A stretch of 64,000 nt of DNA, from positions 62,001 through 126,000 of the forward strand of contig JACKIE010000005.1 in NCBI GenBank assembly GCA_020638635.1, in the 5' to 3' direction. The position numbers and the translations under genes were made by a program. The notes under the pieces are model-generated. The model was given only the letters and a program-made list of their open reading frames with translations. It had not been told where the DNA came from and ran no database searches. Shown here piece by piece: positions 1 to 7,538 of the stretch (positions are counted from its first letter, which is position 1; each line of letters opens with the position of its first letter). This DNA comes from Planctomycetota bacterium (lineage in GTDB: Bacteria > Planctomycetota > UBA8742 > UBA2392).

Positions 1-789
1 GAAGTCCTTGATGTACTCCATCACTCGCTGGCGCAGCCCGTCAGAGCCGTGGGCCGCCTGGCCGATGAACTTGCCTGTGGGGGCGCCGTCGGCGTCCTTC
101 TCCCAGTCACCGACACAGAGCAGCGCGGCTTCCTTGTAGTCCCAGGCGCCGCCCCAGTTGGCGGCAATCCATGTCGCGTTGTAGCTGGCGTATACGTTCC
201 AGTCGAACATGCCCTCCAGCGCCGCGGCGTCGCCGTTGCGCAGGGCGGACTCAATGCCTGGGGCCGCCTGCATGGCGGCGTTGATCGGTGCCAGCTTGAG
301 TTCGTTTTCCTTGGCGACGTCTGCGTCCTTCTTCGCCATCTCTTCCTTGCGCTGCTTGATCTCGTCTTGCTGCTTCTGCTTCACTATCTCCTCGGGCGCT
401 GGTTTGCTTCCCATCACGACCGCAACCACCACCAGGATCAGCACCACCACACCGACGATTACGCCCACGATCACGCCGGCATTGCTGCCGCTGCGCGGGG
501 GCGGCCCGTAGCCCGGCTGCTGCTGCTGCGAGTTCTGCATCTGGGCCATGGGGCTGGCGCCGGCCGCGCCAGGGCGTCCGCGCGCGGGACCGCGCGTTGA
601 GCCGCGCGGAGCAGGACCGCCCGCCGCACGCGGGCCGCCGGCGGGACGCTTGCCGCCGGGTTTGCCGCGCGGCGCGGGCGCGCCGACCTGCACCATACTG
701 CCGCACTGGGTGCACTGAAACTGGACGCCGGCCTGCAGGCCGGAGCCGTCATATTCCATGCCACATGATGGACAACTGATCGTGCTCAT
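1..789 (-). CDS. Zinc-ribbon, single-TM protein of unknown function (C-terminus outside window)
   Basis: Function not recognised. The frame is open from the ATG at 789 to the window edge (263 codons), so the C-terminus is missing. The N-terminus is a zinc ribbon with C6-x2-C9 and C26-x2-C29. A Gly/Pro/Arg-rich and Gln-rich linker follows, then one strongly hydrophobic Val/Ile helix at about residues 104-125, then a charged Lys/Glu segment and a soluble domain rich in Trp and Ala (FDWNVYASYNATW). The layout suggests a cytoplasmic zinc ribbon with an exported C-terminal domain. The protein at 50582-51391 has the same zinc-ribbon, Pro-rich, TM plan. Confidence is high that it is a gene, low on role. 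Confidence 0.75.
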   Translation of the reverse strand, partial: MSTISCPSCGMEYDGSGLQAGVQFQCTQCGSMVQVGAPAPRGKPGGKRPAGGPRAAGGPAPRGSTRGPARGRPGAAGASPMAQMQNSQQQQPGYGPPPRSGSNAGVIVGVIVGVVVLILVVVAVVMGSKPAPEEIVKQKQQDEIKQRKEEMAKKDADVAKENELKLAPINAAMQAAPGIESALRNGDAAALEGMFDWNVYASYNATWIAANWGGAWDYKEAALLCVGDWEKDADGAPTGKFIGQAAHGSDGLRQRVMEYIKDF

Positions 790-951
790 TGCTCGCCTCG
801 GTTAACTGCTGATGGACCAATATCTTAGGAACGGGCTTCCGGGGCGGAAGTTCAGACTGGATCACATTGGCGTCATCCGTGCCTTGCGCGGGCAGAGGCG
901 TGGGGTACCGCGGGCGTAAGTGCCGGGCTACACTGCGTTTGGAGGTCTGCC

Positions 952-2247
952 ATGGACGCTGCTGCCGCGCATGATTACGCCCGCAAACTGATCGACGAAG
1001 CCCACGCCCTCACCGGTGACGAGACCGTGGCCCTGATCGAAAGCCACATTGCTCACAATTACGGCCTGCTCAGCCGCGACCCGGTGGTGAAGGCCGAAGG
1101 CCCATGGCTGTACCTCAAGAGCGGCCGCAAGATTTTCGACGGCGTCGCGGCATACTCGGCCGCGAACCTGGGCCACGGGCACCCCCTGGTGCGCGAGGCG
1201 CTGAAGGCGTTTCTCGGCTCACACGCGCCGACGGTGCTGGGGCGCTTCCTGCCGGACCCGTGGCTGGCGCTGTTCGGGCGCAAGGTCACGCAGATGACCG
1301 GCTTCGACAAGTTCCTGCCCGCCAACGGCGGCGTGGAAGGCCCCGAGGCCGCCTTCAAGCTGGCGCGCCGCTGGGCCCACAAGGTGAAGGGCGTGAAGGG
1401 CACGCCGACCATCCTGTACGCCAACCACTGCTTCCACGGCCGCACGCTGACCGTGACACAGATGTTCGATGAAGACGAAAAGGCCGCACGCGAGGGCTTT
1501 GGCCCCTGGGCCAGCGGCTTCAAGCGCGTGGAGTACAACGACCTGGCGGCCGTGGAAGCCGCCGTGGACGAGCACACGGCGGCGATCATCGTGGAGCCGA
1601 TCCAGGGCGAAGGCGGCATCAACGTGCCCGATGAAGGCTACCTGCGCGCGCTGATCGAGCTGGGGCGGCGCGAGAATTTCCTGGTGATCTTCGACGAAGT
1701 GCAGACCGGCTGGGCCCGCACCGGCGAACTGTTTGCCTGGCAGCACGAGGGCCCGGACGCGCGGCCGGACATCATGTGCATCGGCAAGAGCGTGAGCGGC
1801 GGGTACGCGCCGGTGAGCGGCATATTGGCGAAGGATGAGCTGATGTCGCTGTTCGGCCCGGGCAGCCACGGCAGCACGTTTGGGGGCTGCCCGATCTCGA
1901 GCTGCATCGCCTACGCGGCCCTGCACGCAATCGAGGAAGAGAAGCTGGTGCAGCAGGCGCAGGAGAAGGGCGAGTGGCTGATGGAGAGGTTGCAAGAGTT
2001 GGCCGAGCGCGCGCCCAGAATCAAGGAAGTGCGCGGCAAGGGCATGATGTTCGGGATAGAGCTGACGAAAGACGGCCCGGACGGGCATCATTTTACGGAA
2101 CTGCTGCTGGAAAAGGGCGCAATCATCAAGGACACCCACCACTGGGTGCTGCGCTTCACACCGCCGATCGTGGCCGGCAAACAGGACCTTGAGTTCGCGT
2201 TGGGCTGCCTGGAAGAAGTGTTCGTGGGGCAAACGGCGAGCGCGTGA
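952..2247 (+). CDS. Class III PLP-dependent aminotransferase (acetylornithine/ornithine/GABA type)
   Basis: A 431-residue fold-type I aminotransferase of the acetylornithine/ornithine/4-aminobutyrate group, which moves the terminal amino group of a diamine or omega-amino acid to 2-oxoglutarate. Visible family blocks are NHCFHGRTL, the cofactor Asp in VIFDEVQTGWARTG, and the PLP lysine in IGKSVSGGYAP, followed by GSHGSTFGG. Length is normal. It lies about 5 kb from argG and argH on the other strand, so an ArgD role is possible, but substrate cannot be set from sequence; putrescine or GABA aminotransferase are alternatives. The start ATG follows a GGAGG-like site (TTGGAGGTCTGCC). Confidence 0.85.
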   Translation: MDAAAAHDYARKLIDEAHALTGDETVALIESHIAHNYGLLSRDPVVKAEGPWLYLKSGRKIFDGVAAYSAANLGHGHPLVREALKAFLGSHAPTVLGRFLPDPWLALFGRKVTQMTGFDKFLPANGGVEGPEAAFKLARRWAHKVKGVKGTPTILYANHCFHGRTLTVTQMFDEDEKAAREGFGPWASGFKRVEYNDLAAVEAAVDEHTAAIIVEPIQGEGGINVPDEGYLRALIELGRRENFLVIFDEVQTGWARTGELFAWQHEGPDARPDIMCIGKSVSGGYAPVSGILAKDELMSLFGPGSHGSTFGGCPISSCIAYAALHAIEEEKLVQQAQEKGEWLMERLQELAERAPRIKEVRGKGMMFGIELTKDGPDGHHFTELLLEKGAIIKDTHHWVLRFTPPIVAGKQDLEFALGCLEEVFVGQTASA

Positions 2248-2320
2248 CGTGGCGCGGGCGCAAAGTGCTGTCACAGTGTGAGCCCTCGGCTTACGTCACA
2301 GGATTCTATCCAAGTAGTCC

Positions 2321-2769
2321 TTTCAGCCGGCGCAGCCGGCGTCTCTCTGGTTAGCCCCCGGCGCAGCGCAGCGGAGCCGGGGGTTGCGGGTGGTCGAGGG
2401 ATCGGAGCCGCGAAGCGGCGGCTCTGGTGGGACATGCCGAAACGTTGCCGGTCGCGGAATCAGCATTCAGCGCGCGCTCACCCAAGCCGTACGGCAATCA
2501 ACGCCAAGGCGCAAAGAACGCCACGAATCCCCTCGGACGGGTTCACCAATCTCCGATGGCGTGCGAGTCACGGACAGGTCGTGGCGCTCCCTGGCGTCCT
2601 GGAGTTGGGTCGTTCCCTTACCGCGGTCGCACGCGCCGGCAGTGAGGAAGAGCCGCCGCTGCACGGCTCGGAGGAGACTGCCGCCAGATCCCCCGGCTTG
2701 TCGGCGCTTCGCTACGCTCATCGCCGACCGCCGGGGGCTTACCAGGGAGACGCCGGCTTCGCCGGCTGA
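2321..2769. repeat. Large GC-rich inverted repeat, Planctomycete-type
   Basis: The left arm (2321-2362; AGCCGGCGCAGCCGGCG then TTAGCCCCCGGC) is matched by the inverted right arm (2730-2769; GCCGGGGGCTTACC then CGCCGGCTTCGCCGGC). The same AGCCCCCGG...CCGGGGGC core recurs at about 35024-35167. Repeats of this kind are familiar from Planctomycete intergenic DNA (recollection, not a search). The roughly 370-bp interior contains a second, different inverted repeat. Confidence 0.7.
2500..2606. repeat. Gene-less inverted repeat of the 'CGCCAAGG/CGCCACGAATC' family
   Basis: Left arm 2500-2530 (AACGCCAAGGCGC...CGCCACGAATC) and right arm 2579-2606 (TCGTGGCGCTCCCTGGCG...). The arms resemble the terminal repeats around the GxxExxY gene at 12162-12551, but only about 48 bp separate them and no gene lies inside. 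It looks like a solo or deleted copy nested in the larger repeat. Confidence 0.6.
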
Positions 2770-2901
2770 CCACTCCACCTTCGGCACTTGTGTAGAAACC
2801 TATGGCTTACGCCAGGGGCTAACCTTTGTTGGTCTGCTCCCGCCTTCGCCGAGACAACGGCGGGCGGGCCGCAGGCCTGCGGGCGGGGCGCCCGCATCAC
2901 G

Positions 2902-4209
2902 TTACCCGTACTGAATTTCCGCGCCGCGCACCTGGTCGTTGACCTGGCCGTTCTCGTACACCACCTGGCCTCGCACTATGGTCGTCACCGCGCGGCCTTT
3001 GAGTTTCTGCCCGTGCCAGGGGCTCCACCTCACCTTGGTGAGCTGCTCTTCGTTGCGCACGGTGTGCAGCGCGTTGGCGTCCACCAGCGTGAGGTCGGCA
3101 TCAAAGCCCACCTCGATGCGGCCTTTGCCCTTCATGGCGTAGGTCTTGGCCGGGTTCTCGCACATCCATTGCGCCCCCTGCTCGAGCGTGCACAGCCCGC
3201 GGCTTGACGCGTCAAGAATCAGTGCCAGCGAATTCTCCACGGCCGGGATGCCGGCCGGCGCCTTCCAGATGTCGCGGCGCTTTTCCTCAAGGGTGTGGGG
3301 CGCGTGGTCCGTGGCGATCACGCCGATGCGCCCGTCGCGCAGGGCCTGCCACAGGCCGCGGTTGTCTTCGCGGTATTTTAAGGGCGGGTTCATCTTCCCG
3401 AGCGTCCCCAGACGCTGGTAGTCGTCTACGTTCAGCAGCAGGTGGTGCGGTGAAGTCTCGGCCGTGACCAGCGTGTCGCGTGGGATGAACAGTTCGCACT
3501 CCCGCGCGCTGCTGACGTGCAGGATGTGCGCGCGGTGGCCGTACTTGCGGGCCAGGTTCACGGCGCGGGTGGTGGCCAGGTAGGCGGCCTCCACGTTGCG
3601 CCACTCGGTGTAGCCGCGCATGTCGGTGCGGTGGGCGAACTGGGGCTTGCGGGATTTCAGGTAGGCTTCGTCTTCGCAATGCAGGGCGATCACGCGGCGC
3701 TTGTCGGTCTCGGCGAAGATGCGCTCGAGGGCATCCATGTCGTCCACCAGCAGGTCGCCGGTGCTGGCGCCCATGAACACCTTGATGCCGCACACGCGCT
3801 TCACTTCCTGCAGGTCGCGCAGATTGGTGTTCGTCGCGCCGACGAAGAAGCTGTAGTTCACGCGCGACTTCTTCGCCGCCAGGGCCAACTTGATGTCAAC
3901 GCCGGCCTGGTTGGTGGCGGGCGGGCTGGTGTTGGGCATTTCCAGGAAGCTGGTCACGCCGCCTTTGGCGCAGGCGCGGGTGGCGGTTTCCAGGTCTTCC
4001 TTGTGGGTGTTGCCCGGCTCACGGAAATGCACCTGCACGTCGATCACGCCCGGGAACAGGTGCAGGCCGCCGGCGTCGATCATCCGCGCGCCCGAGGCGT
4101 CAACTTTGGGCGCCACGGCCGAGATGTGGGGGCCGTCCGCCCGCACTTCCAGCGCCTGGAAGCGGCCGTTGTGGTAGACCTGCGCTCCGCGGATCACGAT
4201 GGCAGCCAT
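2902..4209 (-). CDS. pyrC: Dihydroorotase
   Basis: A 435-residue cyclic amidohydrolase that interconverts N-carbamoyl-aspartate and dihydroorotate in pyrimidine synthesis. Evidence: the metal-binding DVQVHFREPGNTHKED motif near residue 60, FLEMPNTSPP, HCEDE, HILHVSS, SPHHLLL and IATDHAPHTLEEK. Residues after it (GIPAVENSLAL) fit the class I (bacterial PyrC/PyrX, dihydroorotase-allantoinase) group. The reading frame stays open far upstream, but the ATG at 4209 has AGGAGG five bases before it and begins the normal MAAIVIRGAQV start. Carries one TTGACGCGTCAA palindrome (3204-3215). Allantoinase is the main alternative. Confidence 0.88.
   Translation of the reverse strand: MAAIVIRGAQVYHNGRFQALEVRADGPHISAVAPKVDASGARMIDAGGLHLFPGVIDVQVHFREPGNTHKEDLETATRACAKGGVTSFLEMPNTSPPATNQAGVDIKLALAAKKSRVNYSFFVGATNTNLRDLQEVKRVCGIKVFMGASTGDLLVDDMDALERIFAETDKRRVIALHCEDEAYLKSRKPQFAHRTDMRGYTEWRNVEAAYLATTRAVNLARKYGHRAHILHVSSARECELFIPRDTLVTAETSPHHLLLNVDDYQRLGTLGKMNPPLKYREDNRGLWQALRDGRIGVIATDHAPHTLEEKRRDIWKAPAGIPAVENSLALILDASSRGLCTLEQGAQWMCENPAKTYAMKGKGRIEVGFDADLTLVDANALHTVRNEEQLTKVRWSPWHGQKLKGRAVTTIVRGQVVYENGQVNDQVRGAEIQYG
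3204..3215. repeat. TTGACGCGTCAA palindrome, copy 1
   Basis: Perfect 12-bp palindrome, 14 bp with flanking C/G, inside the dihydroorotase gene. It encodes L-D-A-S as CTT GAC GCG TCA. Confidence 0.8.
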
Positions 4210-4255
4210 GGCACCTCCTGTTTCAGACAACGATAAGGAAGGGGCCGCCAATGGA

Positions 4256-4279
4256 AAGGGACGGCCAAGGCCGTCCCTT
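4256..4279 (-). terminator. Hairpin after the low-complexity secreted protein gene
   Basis: AAGGGACGGCC and its complement GGCCGTCCCTT flank a minimal loop, just past the stop of the minus-strand gene at 4286. The following T run is short (TTTCC), so it is a plausible but weak intrinsic terminator. Confidence 0.55.
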
Positions 4280-4285
4280 CGTGTG

Positions 4286-4819
4286 TTACTTGCAGGGGCC
4301 TTTGCCCGGGGGCGGACCCTTGGGTGGTGCCTTCGGTGAACCCGGGGGCTGCTTGCCGCCCTGGCCCTGGCCGCCGCCCTGGCCTTGGCCGCATCCACCA
4401 CCTTGGCCTTGGCCGCCGCCCTGACCTTGGCCGCCACCCTGTCCACCGCCCGGTGGCGGGGGAGGAGGCTGCTTGCCCTTGGGCGGCTTGGGACCCTTTT
4501 TCGGGGGCTTGGGAGGCTTGGGCGGTTTCGGCGGCTTCGGTCCCTTCTTGGGGGGATCCTTCGGCGGTGGGGGAGGCGGCGGTTCCTCGCCCTTGGGCGG
4601 TTCGGGCTCGCCTTCTTCCTCCTCAGCTTCGCCTTCGCCCTCTTCGTGGTCGCCGTGGCCGTAACCTTTGCCCTGGCCGTGTTCTTCGTGGCCCTTGCCC
4701 TGGCCCTTTTCGTGGCCTTTACCGTGTTCACTGCCCTGGGAAGGGTTGCCGCTCTGCTGCGCGAACAGGGGTGCTGCGCAGAACGCGGCGAATGCGAGGA
4801 GAATCAGGAGTTTCTTCAT
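4286..4819 (-). CDS. Secreted low-complexity Pro/Lys/Gly/Gln-rich protein
   Basis: A 177-residue protein with a clear signal peptide (MKKLLILLAFAAFCAAPLFA, cleavage likely before QQSG). The mature chain is entirely low-complexity in blocks: a Gly/His/Lys/Glu segment (GKGHEKGQGKGHEEHG), an acidic run, a poly-Pro stretch with PPKK/KPPKPP repeats, a GGGQGQ repeat block with one Cys, and a C-terminal Pro/Lys tail ending in Cys. No enzyme domain. The His-rich part could bind metal and the Lys/Pro part could contact polyanions, but both are guesses. Codon bias fits the genome, supporting a real gene despite the repetitive DNA. Confidence 0.7.
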   Translation of the reverse strand: MKKLLILLAFAAFCAAPLFAQQSGNPSQGSEHGKGHEKGQGKGHEEHGQGKGYGHGDHEEGEGEAEEEEGEPEPPKGEEPPPPPPPKDPPKKGPKPPKPPKPPKPPKKGPKPPKGKQPPPPPPGGGQGGGQGQGGGQGQGGGCGQGQGGGQGQGGKQPPGSPKAPPKGPPPGKGPCK

Positions 4820-5080
4820 GGGTGTGTTTCCGCTGCAGGGGTTTGTCGGGGTTCACAAGTTTCACGCACGACACCCCCGGAGTTTCACGGCGATTTCCGG
4901 AAAAACTTCTGTGACTCTTGCCGCTCGGGCCACGGTGCCAGCCGGGCGTTTTACTGCGCGAGGTTTTCAGGTGGCTGCAATTGTCCCACTGGAAACGAAT
5001 GCCTCCGCCATTATTGGGTGACCCGGACGGTCAGGCCTTCCTGCCCAGAGGTGATATGCAACGACATCAGCCGCAAAAAC

Positions 5081-5123
5081 GCGAAAGCGCAAAAGTGCCT
5101 GTTTAGCGATTTTGCGCTTTCGC
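5081..5123. repeat. Perfect 14-bp inverted repeat (GCGAAAGCGCAAAA)
   Basis: Arm 5081-5094 and its exact complement at 5110-5123 with a 15-nt loop. The arms show the about 8-nt period (GCGAAA/GCGCAAAA) typical of the hairpin family in this window. Confidence 0.7.
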
Positions 5124-5235
5124 GGCCGGCAGTTGCGGTTCCACGAACACAGCCCCAGCTCTGCTCGCATCCGCCGTCCTGACGCAGGGGGGGGCACCCA
5201 ATCCGCCAGTTGCATGTTGTCCGCAACTGCAAACA

Positions 5236-5330
5236 GGCCACGAAAACACCAAAGCACAAAACAATGGCGCATAAAAAACTGCCGGCAGTTTTTGTGGCAG
5301 TGCCTTTTGTGTTTTCGTGCTTTCGTGGCC
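5236..5330. repeat. Inverted repeat of GGCCACGAAAACAC type, 8-nt period
   Basis: Left arm 5236-5267 (GGCCACGAAAACACCAAAGC...) is mirrored by 5297-5330 (...GTTTTCGTGCTTTCGTGGCC). A closely related pair occurs at 12752-12787 and 12951-12976. No gene in the loop. Confidence 0.7.
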
Positions 5331-5335
5331 CATTG

Positions 5336-5493
5336 ACGCGAAGAACGCGAAGAACTGCGGGATGGCGCAATGACACGCCGAGTCCTCTCGCTTTGGCTAT
5401 CCGACTTCGCCAAGGCATCGTCGGTCTGGCGGCTTCAGCGCGCAGGCAGCGAAATGCAGTGCTTCGCGGTCCTTGGCGGCGCTTCGCGGTTGC
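5336..5493. repeat. Inverted repeat of ACGCGAAGAACGCGAAG type
   Basis: Left arm 5336-5358 (ACGCGAAGAACGCGAAGAAC) pairs with 5457-5493 (GCAGTGCTTCGCGG...GCTTCGCGG). The roughly 100-bp interior has no credible gene. Confidence 0.55.
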
Positions 5494-5541
5494 CGCGTCG
5501 TTCGACACCTTCACTTGGAGCAAGACTCAGTTGACGGCGCG

Positions 5542-5724
5542 TCAAATCCGGAATACCACGCGGGCGATGATGGTTGCCACGGCGCCTGCGATCGCGATGC
5601 CGATCCACAGCCAGTCGATCGGCCGATTCATCGACATCGCGCCGCTGACCTCCAGCACGCCCAGGCCCAGGAAGCCGATCACCGGCCACAGGCGCCACCA
5701 CTGGATGGGCCGCTTCTCGTTCAC
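5542..5724 (-). CDS. Small two-helix membrane protein
   Basis: Sixty residues with two likely membrane helices (about 11-31 and 35-58). It starts with GTG at 5724, which overlaps the TGA of the upstream gene (5721-5723) as GTGA, and the upstream gene's last codons supply the GGAGGTG ribosome site. It should therefore be translationally coupled to the DUF1611-like protein. Function unknown; the pairing suggests it works with, or anchors, that protein. Confidence 0.6.
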   Translation of the reverse strand: MNEKRPIQWWRLWPVIGFLGLGVLEVSGAMSMNRPIDWLWIGIAIAGAVATIIARVVFRI

Positions 5725-6854
5725 ACCACCTCCAGTGGGCCGGAGTTGCGCATGCCCACCAGGTCTTTGAAGCCCAGGTGGCGGCAGACTTCGTCGGCCA
5801 GTTCCTCGGGGTCGGTGCGGGCGTTGATCGCCTTCACTCCCAGGATGCTCTCGACGTAATGACGGCCGACTTCGTTGTCGGTGGCGGGGCCGCAGATCAC
5901 GTCGATGCGCTGGCCGCGCTCGTCGAAGATCTTCTTGGCGCCGTAAGCGCCGACGGGATCGTTGGCGCAGCAGATGTGCATGCTGGTGTGCTTGTACAAC
6001 TCGGCGTCCTCAAAGTAGGTGATCACCGAATAGCCGCCGATGATGCCGTCGCCCAGCTCAAGCAGGATCACGTCGGGCTTGTCTTCCGCCAGGCCGTTGA
6101 TGATGGTCTTGCTGATGGGCGCGATGGTTTCCAGGTCGGCCGTGCTGGGCAGGCCGGTGTCCACGAAACTGAGAGTGCGGCGCGCGCCGTGGTCTTCGAA
6201 CGAAAACAAGTCGCGCCGCGCGGCCACGCCCGACAGCTTGCCCGCGTTGACGCGCAGGCCGCGCTGGGACAGCAGCTGGCACAGCTCAGCCACGGCCTTG
6301 GTTTTGCCGGCGCTCATGCAGGTGCCGCTGACGGCCACGATGGGGATTTTCATGCCGGGTTCGATGCGGTCGTGGTCGGCGATGCTGGCGTCCACCAGGT
6401 TCAGGATGCGGCCCTTGCGCGCCACCATGCCCACCACCTCGACCTTGAGGGGAGGCCCGAGGTCCTTGTTGGCGCTGGTGCACAGGCCGATCACGCCGCC
6501 GAGGTTCAGCATGTTCAGCACGTCGCCGGCCTTGATGCTTTCGGGCACCTTGCCGACGTAGCCTTTCAGCGCGTTGCGGGCGCCGAGCGCGCCGATGATG
6601 ATGTCGTCCTCGAATATCTTGGCCATGCGGCCTTCCTCGAGCTCGAGCTCGCCGTAGGTGGTTTTTTCACCCAAGGCGCGGACAACAATTACGTTGCCGG
6701 TCTTGGACTCGAGGTTTTCGGTGACGATGCGCTCTTCCTTGTGCAGGTTGAGGCGGTGCACCACGCTGGCGATTTTGTGGACGCGAATTTCCATGGGCAA
6801 CTCTCCAAGACTCCACTTGCGAGTCGAATGATCAACTAACAAAGCCTGTGACAT
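5721..6854 (-). CDS. P-loop NTPase resembling the DUF1611 family
   Basis: A 377-residue soluble protein. The N-terminal half is an unrecognised domain (IVVRALGEKTTYGELELEEG). The C-terminal half begins with a P-loop, VSGTCMSAGKT, followed by GLRVNAGKLSGVAARRD and DVILLELGDGIIGG, which resembles the DUF1611 C-terminal domain. Substrate unknown. Two starts are possible, each with GGAG nine bases upstream: ATG 6854 (used here) and ATG 6794 (MEIRVHKIASVV). In both it is followed by a coupled small membrane protein. Family assignment is from motif shape only. Confidence 0.6.
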   Translation of the reverse strand: MSQALLVDHSTRKWSLGELPMEIRVHKIASVVHRLNLHKEERIVTENLESKTGNVIVVRALGEKTTYGELELEEGRMAKIFEDDIIIGALGARNALKGYVGKVPESIKAGDVLNMLNLGGVIGLCTSANKDLGPPLKVEVVGMVARKGRILNLVDASIADHDRIEPGMKIPIVAVSGTCMSAGKTKAVAELCQLLSQRGLRVNAGKLSGVAARRDLFSFEDHGARRTLSFVDTGLPSTADLETIAPISKTIINGLAEDKPDVILLELGDGIIGGYSVITYFEDAELYKHTSMHICCANDPVGAYGAKKIFDERGQRIDVICGPATDNEVGRHYVESILGVKAINARTDPEELADEVCRHLGFKDLVGMRNSGPLEVV

Positions 6855-7037
6855 GGCGATTCTCCGGGTTTGAGTTTCGAGCGCGCGGGCGGCTGATTCC
6901 GGGGCGCACTCGAAGAGTTCACACCCGGGCCGCGCACCTCGGTCGTCGTGCCGGTTTCCAACCGCGAAGTACCGCAAAGAACCGCGAAGAACTTTCGTAT
7001 GCCATGAAACCCTCTTTTGGCGCCTCTTCGTGCCTGT

Positions 7038-7513
7038 GGTAATGAACACGAAGGAGCGAAGGAGCGAAGAAGCCTCTACTTGGTGAAAATGATCCGGTGA
7101 ATGCCGCCATCGTTCAGTTTGATCACGTTGAAGTTCAGCAGCAGGCCGACGTTCTCACTTCGACTCTTCAGGTATGCCACGACCTGCTGTTTGAACACCG
7201 CGGGCAGCTCGGTGACGGCTTTCAGCTCCACGATCAAGCGCTCCTCTACCAACAGATCAATGCGCCCACTGCCGACGATGGCGCCCTTGTACTCGACGTC
7301 AAAATCAACCTGCCGTCGGTGAGTTATGCCCTGAAGCTGCAGTTCATGGCAGAGCGCTCGTTCGTAAACGGACTCCGGGTAGCCAGGTCCCAGTACGCGA
7401 TGAACCTCGATCGCAGCCCCGATCACTTTCTGAATCAATGCCTCGATTTCGTCGTCGAATCGGACCATTGCCATGGCTTTCCTTCGCTTCTTCGTTTCTT
7501 CGTGTTTACTACC
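7038..7513. mobile_element. Inverted-repeat-bracketed GxxExxY unit 1
   Basis: The left arm (7038-7074; GAACACGAAGGAGCGAAGGA...) and right arm (7475-7513; inverted AACACGAAGAAACGAAGAAG...) enclose one gene, 7076-7474, with almost no spare DNA. The left arm abuts the stop codon. The right arm abuts the ATG and supplies its AAGGA ribosome site. A second, direct copy of part of the right arm follows at 7519-7551 and runs into the argG stop codon. Structure is seen directly; mobility is inferred. Confidence 0.65.
7076..7474 (-). CDS. GxxExxY family protein (PD-(D/E)XK nuclease-like)
   Basis: A 132-residue protein of the GxxExxY family. The naming motif is present as GPGYPESVY near residue 30. A PD-(D/E)XK-like core follows: RIDLLVEERLIVELKAV (D, then E-x-K) near residues 72-88, with a Gln helix (FKQQVVAYLK) after it. 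The length is the usual one. These proteins are widespread in environmental bacteria and have no settled function. The gene fills an inverted-repeat bracket between argG and the DUF1611-like gene. A second family member is at 12162-12551. Confidence 0.85.
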   Translation of the reverse strand: MAMVRFDDEIEALIQKVIGAAIEVHRVLGPGYPESVYERALCHELQLQGITHRRQVDFDVEYKGAIVGSGRIDLLVEERLIVELKAVTELPAVFKQQVVAYLKSRSENVGLLLNFNVIKLNDGGIHRIIFTK

Positions 7514-7538
7514 CGACCGCTTCTTCGTTTCCTCGTGT

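Larger units (their letters stand above)
2248..2901. other. Long intergenic region made mostly of inverted repeats
   Basis: No credible gene. It holds two nested repeat structures (listed separately) and, next to the dihydroorotase stop, GC-rich hairpins at about 2838-2886 that probably end its transcript on the minus strand. Confidence 0.6.
4820..5541. other. 700-bp intergenic region with three inverted repeats
   Basis: No gene recognised. 4820-5070 holds nothing identifiable. 5071-5495 holds three back-to-back hairpin repeats (listed separately). Confidence 0.55.

Noticed and set aside
2278..2914. Several open frames of 70-180 codons in the repeat region
   Set aside because: They translate inverted-repeat DNA; the same peptides (such as ...QGAKNATNP...) appear wherever the repeat occurs, which shows DNA-level origin.
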